Shown in pieces: positions 34,907 through 48,284 of a DNA stretch of 64,000 bases. The translations under genes and the position numbers were made by a program. The first letter of the stretch is position 1, and every line of letters starts with the position of its first letter. The stretch comes from Sinotaia quadrata. Lineage: Eukaryota; Mollusca; Gastropoda; Architaenioglossa; Viviparidae. The notes beneath the pieces are model-generated. The model was not told the DNA's origin. It did not search any database and saw only the letters and a program-made list of their open reading frames with translations. The DNA lies in the NCBI GenBank assembly GCA_028829895.1, contig CM054181.1:17536001-17600000 (forward strand), read 5' to 3'.

Positions 34907-35593
34907 ATGGCTGGTAGTGGTAGCGGCAGTGGTAGCAACATTGTGGAGGACTGGCTTCGCTCATTGAAGCTCGTGCAGTACACGCAAGCTTTTCTCGATA
35001 ATGGTTACGATGACTTGGAAGTGTGCAAACAGATCGGAGAAGAGGACCTGGACGCCATCGCTGTTCGGAAGGAATCGCACAGAGACAGGCTCCTCCAAGC
35101 GGTTCAAACCCTCAGGGAAGAAGGTGGGACCGCTGTCTATTTCACGCTGGAAGAGACTGACCTGACCGGCACTGGCGCCTCCCCACGGTCCAGCATGAAC
35201 AGTGCCGGTCAGTGTGACAATGGCGACCTGGGCCAGAGTCGAAAGAAAACAGACAGTGCGACCAGCACCACCGGTTGTGGTGGTGGTAGTAGTAGTAGTA
35301 GAAGTGGTGGGACCCGGGGTATGGACAAGGCTTTATCCGAATCTGCCTGCTGCGCTTCCAGCGTCCCGGTCACACCACCGGCGCCCGCTACGACCATCGC
35401 GTCTGGTGTAGAGTCAATACAGACAAGTGGGTATTTCGTGAATAGTGGTGGTTGTGGTAATCGGCGTGTGGATGCGTACGATGTGGGGAAGTCGGCGCTG
35501 TTGACGTACCCTAAGCTGCAGTTGAAGAACATTCTAAGGGATAAACTTTATGAAGATGGCATTTACTTGCCTAATCCACCCTACACGACCCAG
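34907..35593 (+). CDS. SAMD5: SAMD5-like SAM-domain protein, first coding exon (229 aa, partial gene)
   Basis: ATG in ACAATGG begins MAGSGSGSGSNIVEDWLRSL. A single SAM domain covers about residues 11-72, with the block NGYDDLEVCKQIGEEDLDAI shared by SAMD5 and SASH1. A long Ser/Gly/Thr-rich linker follows (about 73-195). Then comes YPKLQLKNILRDKLYEDGIY (201-220) and PPYTTQ, the second conserved SAMD5 motif. The exon ends CACGACCCAG before GTGAGT at 35594, in phase 0. Human SAMD5 has the same two motifs but a much shorter linker (whole protein about 173 aa). SAM domains mediate protein-protein association; the exact role of SAMD5 is poorly known. The last exon, a short C-terminal tail in human, was not found here. 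Confidence 0.9.
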
Positions 35594-37437
35594 GTGAGTG
35601 CTAGATTTTATTCACTGTACGTTAGCGAGAACACACACTCCTGGGACACTTTAATCAGCGCTTTCGTAATAACATTCGTAACCTCTGACCTTACAAGCAG
35701 TGTTACGATTTTTGTGCGGCAACCTTTTCACCGTATGCTAGATTACAATGTCTTTGACAGTCGACACATGTCAGTCGCATCTTAATTTCCATCTTTCCTG
35801 TTGTTCACCCCCATCACCCCTCCGTCCTCCTTCACAGAATACCGTTGGATTTTCTATCCACAAAATTGAAACTAAGACCTGTGGGCTTGTACTTGCTACA
35901 TTTATTGTGGATATAAAATTACTTTATAATATAATATTAACTTACATAATTTCATTACATTGTGACATATAGGCCTACATTTACATGTACTTAATATTAT
36001 GATTATCTTAATAATAAAATTTGTACCCATGATTGGTGCTACAAATTAATGGAAGATTTACTTTGTATACTTAGCACACTGTCATGCTCTTTTCTTGTTT
36101 GTCTTGAGTGTATTCTTGTTTAACATTATATTTCTGGACATACTGGATATTCTGATATCAAATTTAGAACTGATAAAACTGTCTTTAAAGATGAACACAA
36201 GCATCCCATTAATTTATTTCTTCTTATCAAGGATTTTGATATTAGAATGGAATTTAAGACTTGTGCATTATTTTTCATACATATTCTCCTTTCTAGTTTC
36301 TAACAGTTTTATATTTTATATTTTATTTTATTTTGAAATTGAATGGACACAAGACTGCAAGAGTTATAAGAATTGCATTAGAATTACATGTACTTAAATT
36401 ATTTCTTTTGCATTCTCTTGATATATTATCATCCTATAGTCTTTAAATTAGTTTTGTTTGTATTTTCAGTAGCAATTCTGATGCACAATTTAATTTAATA
36501 ATATGGCTCATAAATTAGTTGAGGAAACTCATAACCGTAAAAATTAAAAATGCAACAATCTACTCTTGACAGTTTTAATTTTTTCTGTCATTCATTGATT
36601 GTTTTTAGGATTCATACTGTCATTTTGTTCTGGAAACACTCATCCAAATCTGACTGTTAGATTTAATTAGTAATTTTGTAATTATTAAGCAAAGTATAGA
36701 TTCATTTTTGTCACTTATTTTGTTGTTTTTTTCTCAGTAGTTTTATATTATGGTGATATACTAAATATTAACGAGCATAATTAAATGAGTCTGTTTTACT
36801 AGAGCAAGGGTTGTTGTTTATTACTTAAAAATACAATGCTAATTTTAAGTATAGATTATATATGCCTTTAACAATTTTGAGTATTATTTCTAGCTAAGAT
36901 TAGTTATGTTTTATTATTGTAATTGCTAATTTTACTGAAGTTGTATATATGTTGCCATTTCTGCACTGTCTTAAGCTAATTTCTCAGTTGAAGGGGTTAA
37001 ATATCTGTAAGGTCATGACCCCATCACAGGATAGAATGAAGAACAGTGTTAATTAATTTATCATTTTGCCTTGAGAAAGTTCGCAGATGTGTTAAGGGTT
37101 TATCTCACTGTAAGTGTAAACAAGGAGTGAGAATGCTGCCCTTCCCCTCCTGTGAATGGGTGTTCTGGGAAAACTCAAGATTGTACATAAAAGTGAGATA
37201 ATATTCTGGGAAGAGAGTTGGGGTTCAACTATTGACTGCACTCAATATGCATAGAATTTGGTTCTGTACCATCACCACTGGAAAAAAAAAAAGTAAATAT
37301 AAGTTTCTGTTAACAGTCTTCATCTATGCATAACAACATATAATTTTTTATGCTCAGCCTTTTTCACAGACACCCAGAATGAAATATCTCATGCTCTCTA
37401 TCTGCATGTACACACACAGACAAACATATATACAAGT
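35594..37437 (+). other. Start of presumed SAMD5 intron, AT-rich
   Basis: Begins with GTGAGT. No exon, array or element was recognised in this 1.8 kb. Confidence 0.5.
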
Positions 37438-37445
37438 GTGTATAT

Positions 37446-37712
37446 CAGGCCTGAGGAGGGAAGGGTGCAGCCGGTACATTGTTTTGGGGCTCATGGAGCT
37501 CAAAGGGGGCCCATGAAGGGGAAAATTAAAAAAATATTTTACAAAACCAAATTTTTAAAAAGAAAAACAATATTGGATATATACTGCATACTTTGTATGT
37601 ATAGGAAATCAGTCCTGCAGCCTTGTTTGACATAACTTATGAAAAAATACATGTGTTGAACTTTGTATAAGTTCTTTATACTGGGGCCCGAACTTTCTCT
37701 TGATGGCCTTAG
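37446..37712. mobile_element. Possible nonautonomous DNA element (about 265 bp)
   Basis: Starts CAGGCCTGAGGAGGG and ends GGGGCCCGAACTTTCTCTTG then ATGGCCTTAG. Both ends hold GGGCCC words, as in several nonautonomous hAT families, but the inverted repeats are poor. The TATA-rich flanks make a target duplication impossible to judge. Confidence 0.4.
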
Positions 37713-37845
37713 TATATATATATACACAAATGCATGCACACACGATATAGTATGTACATTATAAAACATTTATATGTGTGTACCATTAGGCTTTTTTCTA
37801 CATTGAGAAATAAGTTAAATTTAGACATTGAAGAAATGTAAACGC

Positions 37846-37968
37846 CACTCTCTGTTGTTTTAATATTTGTAGAGCTGTATAAATTATTAATATGTAATGT
37901 TATTAACATCACTCTCTGCTGTTTTAATATTTGTAGAGCTGTATAAATCATTAATATGTAATGTTATT
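37846..37968. repeat. 64-bp tandem duplication
   Basis: CACTCTCTGTTGTTTTAATA at 37846 and CACTCTCTGCTGTTTTAATA at 37910; the rest of both units is nearly identical. Confidence 0.9.
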
Positions 37969-38755
37969 TATAGAGATATAATGCCCTACTGCTGTAATCT
38001 TAGGTTTTCTGTAATCTATCACAGTATCAGTTTTTGATTATTGTTGTTATCACATCTTTTGAAGTGTATGTTTGTTTGATGTGGTGGATTATTGATTGCT
38101 ATAGATTTTTCCAATCCAGCAGGTAATTATTATAGAACTTATTTAGTTTTAATCTAATTATATAAATTATTAAATATTACTTTTGACATATTATGATTAG
38201 TGCTTTTTTTGTAACTAAATAGTAAATGAGAACTATATAATTTTCAAATGACCCTTGCATTTTAATTGAATCTTGCAGATAAAGACTGAACTTATTAAAA
38301 CATAAACTATAGGAGGATTTTTATTTGTATGTGAAATAGTTTTCAATTTTTTTCTAAAGTTAGCAAATTTGATTAACATTTACCTCTAATGATGCATGTA
38401 TTATCAGTTCAGACATTGAGTTTACTCTTTTAGATTGATAGTTAAAACCAACTGCACATAGAGTAGTTGGTATTATAAAAATCTTTATCAGTTTATGTTA
38501 AAATTGTTGAGGCTCACATGTTTAGTTAGTTTTGTTTAACTGATGTTTGGTTTAGTTTTATGTGTCAGTGATTAGCATAGCTGATTTGACTTCAATCATG
38601 CTCCATTACGTTTCATTAGTTCTACACTAGAGTTAATTATGCCTAATCTGTAGTTCATTATTTTAGTTCATTATGTATGCTCTGTTGTAGTTGTAGTAGT
38701 TCATTATTCGTTTATTGTGTTGTAGTTCATTATTGTAGGGTATTATATATCCTCT
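37969..38755. other. AT-rich intronic DNA, nothing recognised
   Basis: TAGTTCATTA words become frequent after 38600 and lead into the next array. Confidence 0.4.
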
Positions 38756-38875
38756 GTAGTTCATTATATCTACCCTGAATTTCATTATATCTACTCAGAA
38801 ATTCATTATATCTACTCTGAATTTCATTGTATCTACTCTGAATTTCATTGTATCTACTCTGAATTTCATTGTTAT
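38756..38875. repeat. Minisatellite, 21-bp unit x about 5-6
   Basis: Copies of GAATTTCATTGTATCTACTC T, with ATATCTACC variants at the left. Confidence 0.88.
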
Positions 38876-39984
38876 AGTTCATTTACTTTGTAGCTCAGCA
38901 CGCTTAGAATAATGTAGTTTTCTTAGGTATGCGAGAGCACCGATTTTAAATGCCCACCCTTTAGAGATTTGAAGCTTTTCTTAATTTAAAAAGCTTCAAT
39001 GGAGTACATTTTAAAAAAAGGAGTAGGCGATATACCTGCATTCGTTGTGGTTGGTAGTTATTTTTTTTAGTTTAGAATGTGGTGATTCTCTGCAACCTTC
39101 GGTCACTCTGCAGTCTTAGCTCTAGGTTGCAGAGTTTACACTAGCCAATGTATTGGGCAGTTGGAATGTTAACCCGAATTTCTAGAGGTTGTGTTGGTTC
39201 AGGGGTTTTTTTGCTACATCTACACTAGCAGGAACCGTTGAACTTGCTTGCTATTATATAAGCTAATCAGACTTCGTACTATACTGGCATATTATATTAG
39301 CAAATTTTGCATGATGTCATGATGGGTCTGTAGATACACTGATACTTCACAAGAGTTGCTTTTTCTTGCACTTTAAGAAGTTTCAGATGGCATTCTCACT
39401 TTTTGCTAGATTAAATCTGGTTATGAAAAACCCCTGGGGTTTCATGCTTTGAAAAGTCCAGCTAATGCTAGAATTACGGCTTCCTAATTAAAGTCAAGTA
39501 TGTCAGAGGTCATAACAATTATTTGTGAATGGCTTGTTGATCAGCACAATAAATAGAAGATAATCAGATATACGTGCGCTTGATCTTCAGTACAAGAGAT
39601 CACAAGTGACTGATTAAAATACATCGAAATCAAATGTTTTTAACCTTGTGTTACATTTATACAAATGACCATTTAAAAATCACTTTTATTAATGAAAGAC
39701 CATGATCTAGAGGGAGCTTTCATTTGACATCGTCAGATAGGAAGACAACCATATGGTGATATAAACCACTTTGTTTACCTCAATTTTGAAACCGTGTAAC
39801 ACAGCTTTACTAAATTTATAGACCACACACCAAGGAGGAGAATGTAAAATACTGAGCGAAGGTTATATGACATTTGAATATGATCATCTTCCTAATTTTG
39901 TTCATATATACATATAATGTGAATACATCTATTAAAATCCTAAAAAAAAACCTTGAATTTAGAATTAATTTACCATTTGAACTC
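38876..39984. other. Intronic DNA, nothing recognised
   Basis: No array and no coding similarity. Confidence 0.4.
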
Positions 39985-40400
39985 TGGAATTCTATATTGA
40001 TAAAGATAGATCTTTTACTATTAATGAAATACACAGGATAGTCTATTGATAGATTTTGTATATGTATTAAATACAAGCTATATCTACACAGGAATTCTAT
40101 ATAGATAGATCTTGTACTAAAAATGAAATACAGGCTATATCTACACAAGAATTCTATATTGATAGATCTTGTACTATTAATGAAATAAAGGTTATATATA
40201 CCACAGAAATTCTATATTGATAGATCTTGTACTAATAATGAAATACAGGCTATATCTACACAGGAATTTTATATTGATAGATCTTGTACTCTGTATTAAA
40301 TACAGGCTATATCTACACAGGATAGTCTATATTGATAGATCTTGTACTATTAATGAAATACAGGTTGATAGATCATGTACTATTAATGAAATACTGGCTA
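39985..40400. repeat. Minisatellite, about 57-60-bp unit x 7, with indels
   Basis: Units contain CTATATTGATAGATCTTGTA, CTATTAATGAAATACAGG and CTATATCTACACAGGAATT. Later units lack parts (for example 40340-40390). Confidence 0.9.
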
Positions 40401-42332
40401 TATTCTTCCACAGCAGATAAACAGCACTAAATAGATGTGAACGTAAGCACAAACACTGACTCCGTCTTTAAGGGTTTAAAGCCAGGTAATGTTTGTGACG
40501 GTTATTAACTTTGAATGTTGAATAATCTAATTTTCTACTGCGCTTTCTTGATTCACGCCTACTGAAACTATTGTTTCATGTCTGAACGTTTTTAGAACAT
40601 AAATTAATCTTTCTTCCATACACGTTTTCCATATGTTATTCTGGTTGTCTTTGTAGTTTTGCGAACTCTGTATCTGAGAACATATTGTACATATAAAGTC
40701 TTTTATAACTTTAAAAGTAATTTTGTATATATGAAAGTAGAAATAAGTGAAGAAAGAATTTAACGATATGTTGTTACATAATACTTAAAAAAAAAAAAGC
40801 GGTAATAATGAAACCTCAGCTAACCTGAAGTGCCTCTTGCCATTTCATTGGATCTTCTCCGTTTCTTAAACACCATCTGACTTTTCTACCGCCTTCATTC
40901 TTTTTTTTCCAATTCGGCACGGTACTTAGCTTTTGATTATTTTAATGTCACCATTTATATGGCTATTCAGAAAACTGCTTTCAGTATGGTTGCTCTTCTG
41001 CTTCTAGAATTAATGGCGGCTTCCTTGAATAAAAAAAACAATCGTGTATTTACAACCGTGTATTTCAGTAACGTGTTAGTCACGAATGTTATTTCTGTAG
41101 TCGGATGTCTCGGTTGACATTTTTTATTCCCGTTATTCGGGCTACACTTGCTGGCTGGTCACTAATATCCCCTACCAACACACCCACTAGTCTTGGATTA
41201 TTTATGCTGTGTATTAATATATTTGATTGATTCAGTTGATGCTATTTTTATATCTAATCTATCGGATGTGGGGCGGGGGGAGAGAGAGAGATTCGTCCCG
41301 GTTTTCTGTCTGCGGGCTTGTTTCGCGTGATGATCTTTGTCAACAGCGCAGTAGATTCTTACACCTGTGGAGGTTCCTCCTCCCCCCCCCCCCGACTGCC
41401 GTACTCCCGTTTTCAACGCTCGCCGCCTGCTGTGGCTCTTTGTGGATCCCCAGTGGTTGGACAATGGAAAAGTAAACACCGGTCGCCGTGATCTTTCTTC
41501 CCTTCGCCTGACACGCACTGTATTGTGAGTGCAAAAAGAAATATCTCCCCCCCCCCCCAACACACAAACATACGGACGAGGTCTGTAACCTGAAGATTGC
41601 GTCAATAGGGGTTCGACGAATCGGATTGCCATTTTACGTGTGGTGTTAAAAAATCTGGTTGATGCGTGGGCAGACAGGGCTTGTGGAAGGAACTGAAGTG
41701 TTAATTAGTTTTATCATTTTTGAGCTTAAAGCAAAAGATTAGGGCGAGAGCGTTGAAAAGTTTTATCTCTCAGGATTTTGCAAGGCGCGAACGTGGTGAT
41801 CTGTGGCTGGAAATTGCGCTCAAGTTTCGTTGTTCAGAAACTGACGATTATACGTTGGTTTGAGCTGTTTAGTATTGGGTATGTTGAGCCTTGTGTTTGC
41901 AACAAGTACACAGAGAATTTGTTGAGCAGCTATTTAAAACTATATTTTAAAAAAATCCATAAGAGCATAGTTAATGTATGGTTATGCAATCATTTGATTA
42001 TCTATGATGACTTCATTATCTTAATATGCGCGCGCAGTCTCTCCCTCACACACCGTATATATACACAAGATTATTTTGTTAAATTTTCTTTACATATACC
42101 TTATAGCTTACATATTTCATTATTTACATATACATTATAACTTACATATTTATTATTATTATTTACATATAGCTTAGCTGAAAGAGGGAGGAGAATCGTT
42201 TTGATACTGTTTGCACACAAACAAACATACTCACACACTAACTCACTCATACACATAGATGCATCTTCAGTCAAATTTCATACGTTCAGTACGTTCCTGC
42301 AGCTGACAGGCATTGTAATATTTCTTATGAGT
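40401..42332. other. Intronic DNA with a GC-richer patch at about 41260-41640
   Basis: The patch has CpG dinucleotides, two poly-C runs (41382-41393, 41547-41558) and a 144-codon minus-strand frame without recognisable similarity. It could be an internal promoter-like CpG patch. The rest is AT-rich. Confidence 0.35.
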
Positions 42333-42334
42333 AC

Positions 42335-42395
<61 letters not shown>

Positions 42396-42412
42396 GCGCG
42401 CGCGCGCGCGCG
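42333..42412. repeat. (CT)n(CA)n(CG)n compound microsatellite
   Basis: Three alternating dinucleotide runs in direct succession; the CG run (about 42396-42412) is unusual and could adopt Z-DNA. Confidence 0.95.
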
Positions 42413-42480
42413 ATTTGATAAACATTTTTTTCAATCTCACGTTACTGTATGTAACTTCAAACTTTGGATCGTATAGTGTA

Positions 42481-42660
42481 AAATGTATTGCACTCACGCA
42501 CACACATACACTCTCTCTCATACACATATACACAGTCTCATACGCACGCATACACACTTTCTTACACGCACACTGTCCCACACACACTTTTCTCATATAT
42601 TCCACATTCCCCCCCCCCCCCGCCCTCCCAGCACACACTTTCTCTCTTACTCGCACATGA
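42481..42660. repeat. CA/CT-rich impure tract
   Basis: Irregular CACACGCA, CTCTCATACACA and poly-C runs (42609-42621). Open frames here follow from composition. Confidence 0.8.
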
Positions 42661-42969
42661 TTTGATAAGTTTCTTTCCACGTATCATATTACCGAAGACG
42701 AGAAAAACAGAACCAGTCTGACATTGTATTATGCTGCTCTGATTTTCATGTTGGAAACATGTGCTTTCTGATAGGGAAGGAATTAGTGCCAGGCTTCATA
42801 AATTTGGTGCCAATTAAAGAGCGCTGCCACGATTTGTACCACCGCCATCATTATCTCTTAAAATAAGATATTTTTTTTAAAAGACACGAACGATAAGGAG
42901 GGGGGGGGGGAGAATAAAAACAGGTCTTTTATACGTGTAGGCCAGTTTAAAAGCCAGCAGAATTTAAAT

Positions 42970-43295
42970 ACGTGAATGTGAATATGGAGCATACGTCCGT
43001 ACGCCTGAATCTGTACATCAGTACAACTGAACTTATGCATCCGTACAATTCAAGGAATATACCCATACATCTGAATCTATACATCCATACAGCTTATATA
43101 CCCATACATCTGAATCTATGCATCCGTACAGATCAAGTTACATATTCGTACCACTCATGTTAAACATCCATATATGATATCTAAAGATATACTACACATC
43201 CATACGTCTAAAAATATACTATACATCCATACGTCTAAAGATGTACTGCACATCCATATATGTAAAGATGTTACTACACATCCATACATCTGTAA
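42970..43295. repeat. Degenerate minisatellite with CATCCATAC words
   Basis: About ten imperfect 22-36-bp units: ATCTGAATCTATACATCCAT at the left, changing to GTCTAAAGATATACTACACA and CATCCATACGTCTAAA to the right. Confidence 0.8.
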
Positions 43296-44572
43296 AAATA
43301 ATAGAAACGAACGCTATTGGTGTGTGTATAAAATGGAATATACTGCTCTGTATATCAGCAGTAATTTTAGACCTCACAAAAATCATAGCAAAGCTCCGCT
43401 TTACGTCGAAAGGGGTTTTATAGATACTAACACTAGACAGCATGAATACAAAATGGCGCTCAAGTCTACCCCCTTCCTTTCCCTTTCTTCACTTCTATCC
43501 CCCAATCCCTGCAAAAAAGAAAGAAGAAAGGGTAAAAACAGCTGAGCTAAACAGACAAAAAAAAAAGCACCCAAACAAAACACTTTTACTGTTGACGGGT
43601 ATTGCTTTGTGGTGCTACACCTCTCGGAGTTCTGACAAAGCTTATGATGGCAGATGGCGAAAGTTGCTAGCCTTGAATAGAAGAGAAGGGTTTCATATGG
43701 ACAAAAGAGCTCTCCTTTAAAACTAGTTTTTGGAGGAGTAGGTTTTATAATGATATTTAGAAAGTGGCCAATTCTGTTGAAATATAAACCATTACTATTT
43801 AATTTATTGTGTGCGGTACGTTAATTTCAATGGTTAAATTAAAAAAATCTTTTATTAATAAAATGATCCATTGTCATATCATTTGAGATAAATATTGTGG
43901 TATTGAACTTAAATATATTTGTAATGATCGTACTATTAATTGGCGAGATCGTGTCCACAGTTGGTTGGACGTCTTTTTTGTTTCTCTACACAGATAATAT
44001 TTATTCCAATTAAATACTGCTCAACATTACTGCAATTATTAAAGTTCAGGAGTGGAAGGTTCCCTTTCTGACCAACGGACACACGACAAGTGCCGGCTTT
44101 TCAGCCTTGAAAAATTGAAGAATATGTCATTGGCTTGCGGTCGTGTTTCCGGTTCCGTGGTTATCTGTCTAAAAAAAACTCTGCAGACACGGCACCTGCA
44201 CTTACATCTCATCCCAATCTGACTCGGGCGTCTTCACTCATTCCGTTGTGAGAGAAAGTCTTTTGCTCCTGTCTACCTGGCAGTTTGTTACTATTCGTGA
44301 CTGGGAATAGCGTAGTTTTTTCATTCTCAGCCACCATCCACCCGCTTCACCCACACTCATTGCGACTGCTTTTTAATACAACTGATGTTTTATACGTATT
44401 GACACTAAGGAAAAATAATATTAAGTACAAAATAAAATAAATTTCATCAGTGAATCACAAAGTTTTAATGACAGTATCGATTGGGCTAGGATTGTTTGGA
44501 GGGAATTGAATCGGATAAACTTTTATTTACAATTACAAGGATCAAGATACAAGCACATACTCTGTCTTCCAA

Positions 44573-44573
<1 letters not shown>
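43296..44573. other. Intronic DNA, nothing recognised
   Basis: No array. AAAATGGCGCTC occurs at 43450. No gene seen. Confidence 0.4.

Positions 44574-44639
<66 letters not shown>
44574..44639. repeat. (CA)n microsatellite
   Basis: Uninterrupted CA dinucleotides, about 65 bp. Confidence 0.97.
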
Positions 44640-44644
<5 letters not shown>

Positions 44645-46975
44645 TTTAATACCAAGGATACAACAAGTACCGTAGCGCGACTTGTCTCCATGCCTGAACA
44701 CCCTGCCTAAGAAGCTGCTGGTCAGAGCTGGCCGTGCTGTGCTGCGCTGGCAAGCATGTGCCTGATGAGTCAGCTGCGTCCCAGGACCGAGTGTGTTGCA
44801 CACGTGTGATGCGCCATTTCGGATTTCGCGAGTTCGTTTGAAACTTGAAGGAGAGCAAGTAAAGGCACTTAGTTTTGGTAGATTTACTCTCCTCTTCATT
44901 GCGATGACTCCCTCACTCCCCTTCCCCCCCACACACATAGCGATACACATACAACCCCAAGCATTCTTCAAAATATGCAATACGTTTGCAAAAGGCTTAA
45001 TGAATTTGTCGCTTATCTTCCTCCTTGAAATTAAAACTCTGTACGCATTGCTTGATTATGAATCGTAAAAACTTTCGTGCGCGTGTGTGTTTTCTAATAT
45101 GGAAACAGAATAAGAATAATAATAGTAAAAAAGGAAAAGCCGTTAGTTATTTGAAACACTCAGTTAAAAGCTGATCCCCAGATGAACTGACTTCTAGCTG
45201 TTATTGAGACATTTATTTCGAAAATATTGATTGATTCTAGTAAACGTCGCATTGGGAGGATTTCAAGTCATGATTTATTTATTTAAATTCTGTTTATTCT
45301 TTAAAAAATAAGTAACGGATTTAAAAAAAAATATTTGACAATAACTATAATTGTAAGCAGAATGCAGGTACGCGCTGTTACTTGCCCTGACTTTTTGAAG
45401 AAGTGACATTCAAAGCTTATAAGTGACTTTGTCACAAGTCTGATAAAAATGTCCGACCTGATGACCCACATTGCCTTGTTTACTTCAAATTCGGATATTT
45501 GAAACCCTTGGCCCTTTGTTCAAAGCTTCCTTTTTCTAGGTGCTTCTAGAACAGGTCAAGATGTTATGTAACTTTAGGACCATTGTCCAGTTCTCGAACC
45601 AACCACATGCTTTGCGAACAGTCACGTGATACGCAATATACCTTTCTATATATGTACCTACACGCTTCCGCTCCCTCACTTCGAGCACATTTTAGCTAAT
45701 TCCATCAGCTACTCGGGTCGTAGAGGCAGCCGACGCCATAGAGAATCAAGGTACCCTTCGACTTCTCTCAAAGGTATCATTTTATTTAATAGTATTTGCC
45801 TATGTATTGTTTAAGTATGTATTTGTGCTATGTATTATATGATTTCCATATACACTTGAGCATGGTTCAGAGAAATAGCTGAAAACCTATATGTTACGGA
45901 ATATAAATTTATTGTAACCATTTTTCCATTTCTGTACTTTAATTTATATTGTTTTAATTCACTAAGAGCCAGAATGCTGCGCTCGATATGAATTCTTCAT
46001 GTAATTCAATTATTGCGTGTAATTTTAATTGTAAATTGTGAAGCGCTCTGTCGGTTTGAATTACCTCTTTGTATGAACATTAATTTAACGTTGTATCTAT
46101 TTTATTGCTTCATACGTCATGACTGTTAAATGGAACACATGTGAGACGATTATATTTTGTCTAAAATCTAATTGTAAGCGACACGAGGTCGAAACTCTTT
46201 GTTCAGCGCATTTAATTGAGCCATGCTTAAGTAGGGCCTGTTAGGTTGAGAATTATATCCAAACACGTTGCATCCACAGGTCGGCTCATGGTTCATGTTT
46301 CACCATGCCTCACCTGCACTAGCTTATTGGTATAAGCGTGTCGAAATCCACTCTGAGGGCCATGCTGCAAAAATTCCAGTTCCTAGCCACTAACAAAGGG
46401 ACATCATTCCTTATGCACCACGTGTGTCGTTAAAGGGGGACTGAGGGAACGAACCGGCATGACTGAGTGTTGAGACCAAGGATACAAGAATAGAGCTAAG
46501 TGCAAAATCAAGTGTACAGATCTCAAAGGAACACTTTTCTGGCAATTTAGATTGACAAAAATCAGGCATAGGCGCGTAAAGACAGAGTGAAGACTATTCG
46601 CGTTGCATTCGATTTATTGTTAATTTGTTAAACTTTATTAAATCTTATTTTCTTTGTTAATACCTCTTAGTAGTTGATTTCTATGCACAATAGACCAATT
46701 AGATTAATTCTTAGATTTGAATGGGGGCGGATGAGCAGAAAGATTGATGACGAGTGCATATTAATTTAGAGGGATTTAACTGTTTTCAAATCTAGCTAAA
46801 AGTTCGCAGTTTATTAGTCTGTAAATTTGTCGTCTGAACTACAAGACGCACTTTTAATTAGTCAGATAATAAATTGAGCAACCAGTCTGCGTAGAATATG
46901 AGAGGAAGAATTAATTATATTTAAAGTCTTTTAATTATTCTAAGCAGGGTCTTTAAATAAATACTGGAAACGTAA
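44640..46975. other. Intronic DNA, nothing recognised
   Basis: A GC-richer patch at 44690-44830 contains CTGATGAG, but not the rest of a hammerhead ribozyme core. No coding similarity. Confidence 0.4.
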
Positions 46976-47250
46976 CAGACTTAAGGGCCGAATGATGACA
47001 TGACTTAAGGGCCGAATGATGACATGACTTAAAGGCCGAATGATGACATGACTTAAGGGCCGAATGATGACATGACTTAAAGGCCGAATGATGACACGAC
47101 TTAAAGGCCGAATGATGACATGACTTAAAGGCCAAATGCTGACTTGACAAAGGCCGAAAGCTAACATAATTTAAGGGCCGAATGCTGACTTGACTTAAAG
47201 GCCGAAAGCTAACATAATTTAAGGGCCGAATACTGACATGACTTAAGGGT
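46976..47250. repeat. Minisatellite, 24-bp unit x about 11
   Basis: Unit GACTTAAGGGCCGAATGATG plus ACAT, alternating with GACTTAAAGGCC variants. Later units switch to GCTAACATAATTTAAGGGCC. The 24-bp length keeps minus-strand frames open (HVIIRPLS repeats); not a gene. Confidence 0.95.
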
Positions 47251-47309
47251 CTAATGAATGCTAAGAGGCATTTTCTAGCGTGTATGTGACTACAAGCCTA
47301 ATTCTGAGG

Positions 47310-47435
47310 GGCTTATTCTGGCATTGTAAGAGATTTAAAGACCTAATGGCTTATTTTATTCTGGCAGTGTAAGAGATTTAAAGACCTAATGGCTTATTTT
47401 ATTCTGGCAGTGTAAGAGATTTAAAGACCTAATGG
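47310..47435. repeat. Minisatellite, 43-bp unit x 3
   Basis: TTAAAGACCTAATGGCTT at 47335, 47378 and 47421, joined by TATTTTATTCTGGCAGTGTA. Confidence 0.92.
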
Positions 47436-48284
47436 CTTTTCGAGATCGAGCAGGTGGAAATATAGGTGTATTCGGGAGCTAGTGTTTCACACTTGTGTTT
47501 TTTTTGATTATCCTTGAGTCTTGTAACACGTTAATAGTTCTTTCCTTCCCTCCATTTCACTGTAGAAACGGGAACAAAAGTCAGCATCACTTTCAACAAA
47601 CAGCGTTACTTTCATATAGTTGTCTCCCTTCGGTCCTCCCTTCCCCCAATCACCCGATAATATGAATTTAATTTGTTAAATTCACCACCACCACTAACAA
47701 GAACACACCCCCAAAAAAACAAACAAACAAAAGAGGAACGAATCCAGATAACGAATAGACGAAACAAACCTGAAACGTGAAATTAAATTTTAATAAAAAC
47801 ACAAAAAAACCTATTCCACAACCTACAAGAAAATTCAGAAAAGAATAGAGATTTTTTTTTTTTAAAAGTGAGAGAATCGTCGACACTAGTGTTCTGGGAT
47901 TATTATACAAATGATCTCGATTGCAGTTCTCGAACGAAATGGTAATAGCGTGCTGCGCCACGAGAGCCACGAGTTAATTTCTATAAGAATGGTAATGAAC
48001 TGCGGTGTTGGTCATAGGCTGGGAGCGAGGACTGAAGAAGTAACGAGCGTACTGGCGAGAATTAAAGGCGTTGGGATGGATGGTCTGGGCAGGTGGTTTG
48101 ATGTGCGAACGGCAGACGATTTTCTGTGCACGGAGCATAATTATGGTGCCCACTCCTCTTCTTTCTACGTGTGTGTGTGCGGCGTGGCCGGGAAGGATGA
48201 TGTGGCAGACTGCTGGAATTGATCAATACAGCATTGCGATGGTTCCAAACCAGGCCTCTTGGAAGTTGTTGATGTCTAGCTTGT

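Noticed and set aside
35748..36397. Open frames just after SAMD5 exon 1 as further coding sequence
   Set aside because: The exon ends at a strong GTGAGT donor right after the conserved PPYTTQ block, and downstream frames have no SAMD5 similarity.
41198..41632. 144-codon minus-strand frame
   Set aside because: Includes poly-Gly from poly-C runs and no known domain; likely compositional in a CpG-richer patch.
44764..44800. Hammerhead-ribozyme-like CTGATGAG...GGACCGAG
   Set aside because: The conserved GAAA and the cleavage-site stem are missing; only the CTGATGA word fits.
46437..46460. ACTGAGGGAACGAACCG, nearly identical to ACTGAGGGAGCGAACCG at about 34337
   Set aside because: Sixteen of seventeen bases match, but similarity does not extend to either side, so chance or a very short remnant cannot be separated.
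47911..48222. 103-codon frame of ordinary amino-acid composition
   Set aside because: No recognisable motif, no splice context and no upstream signal; within expectation for a 64-kb window.
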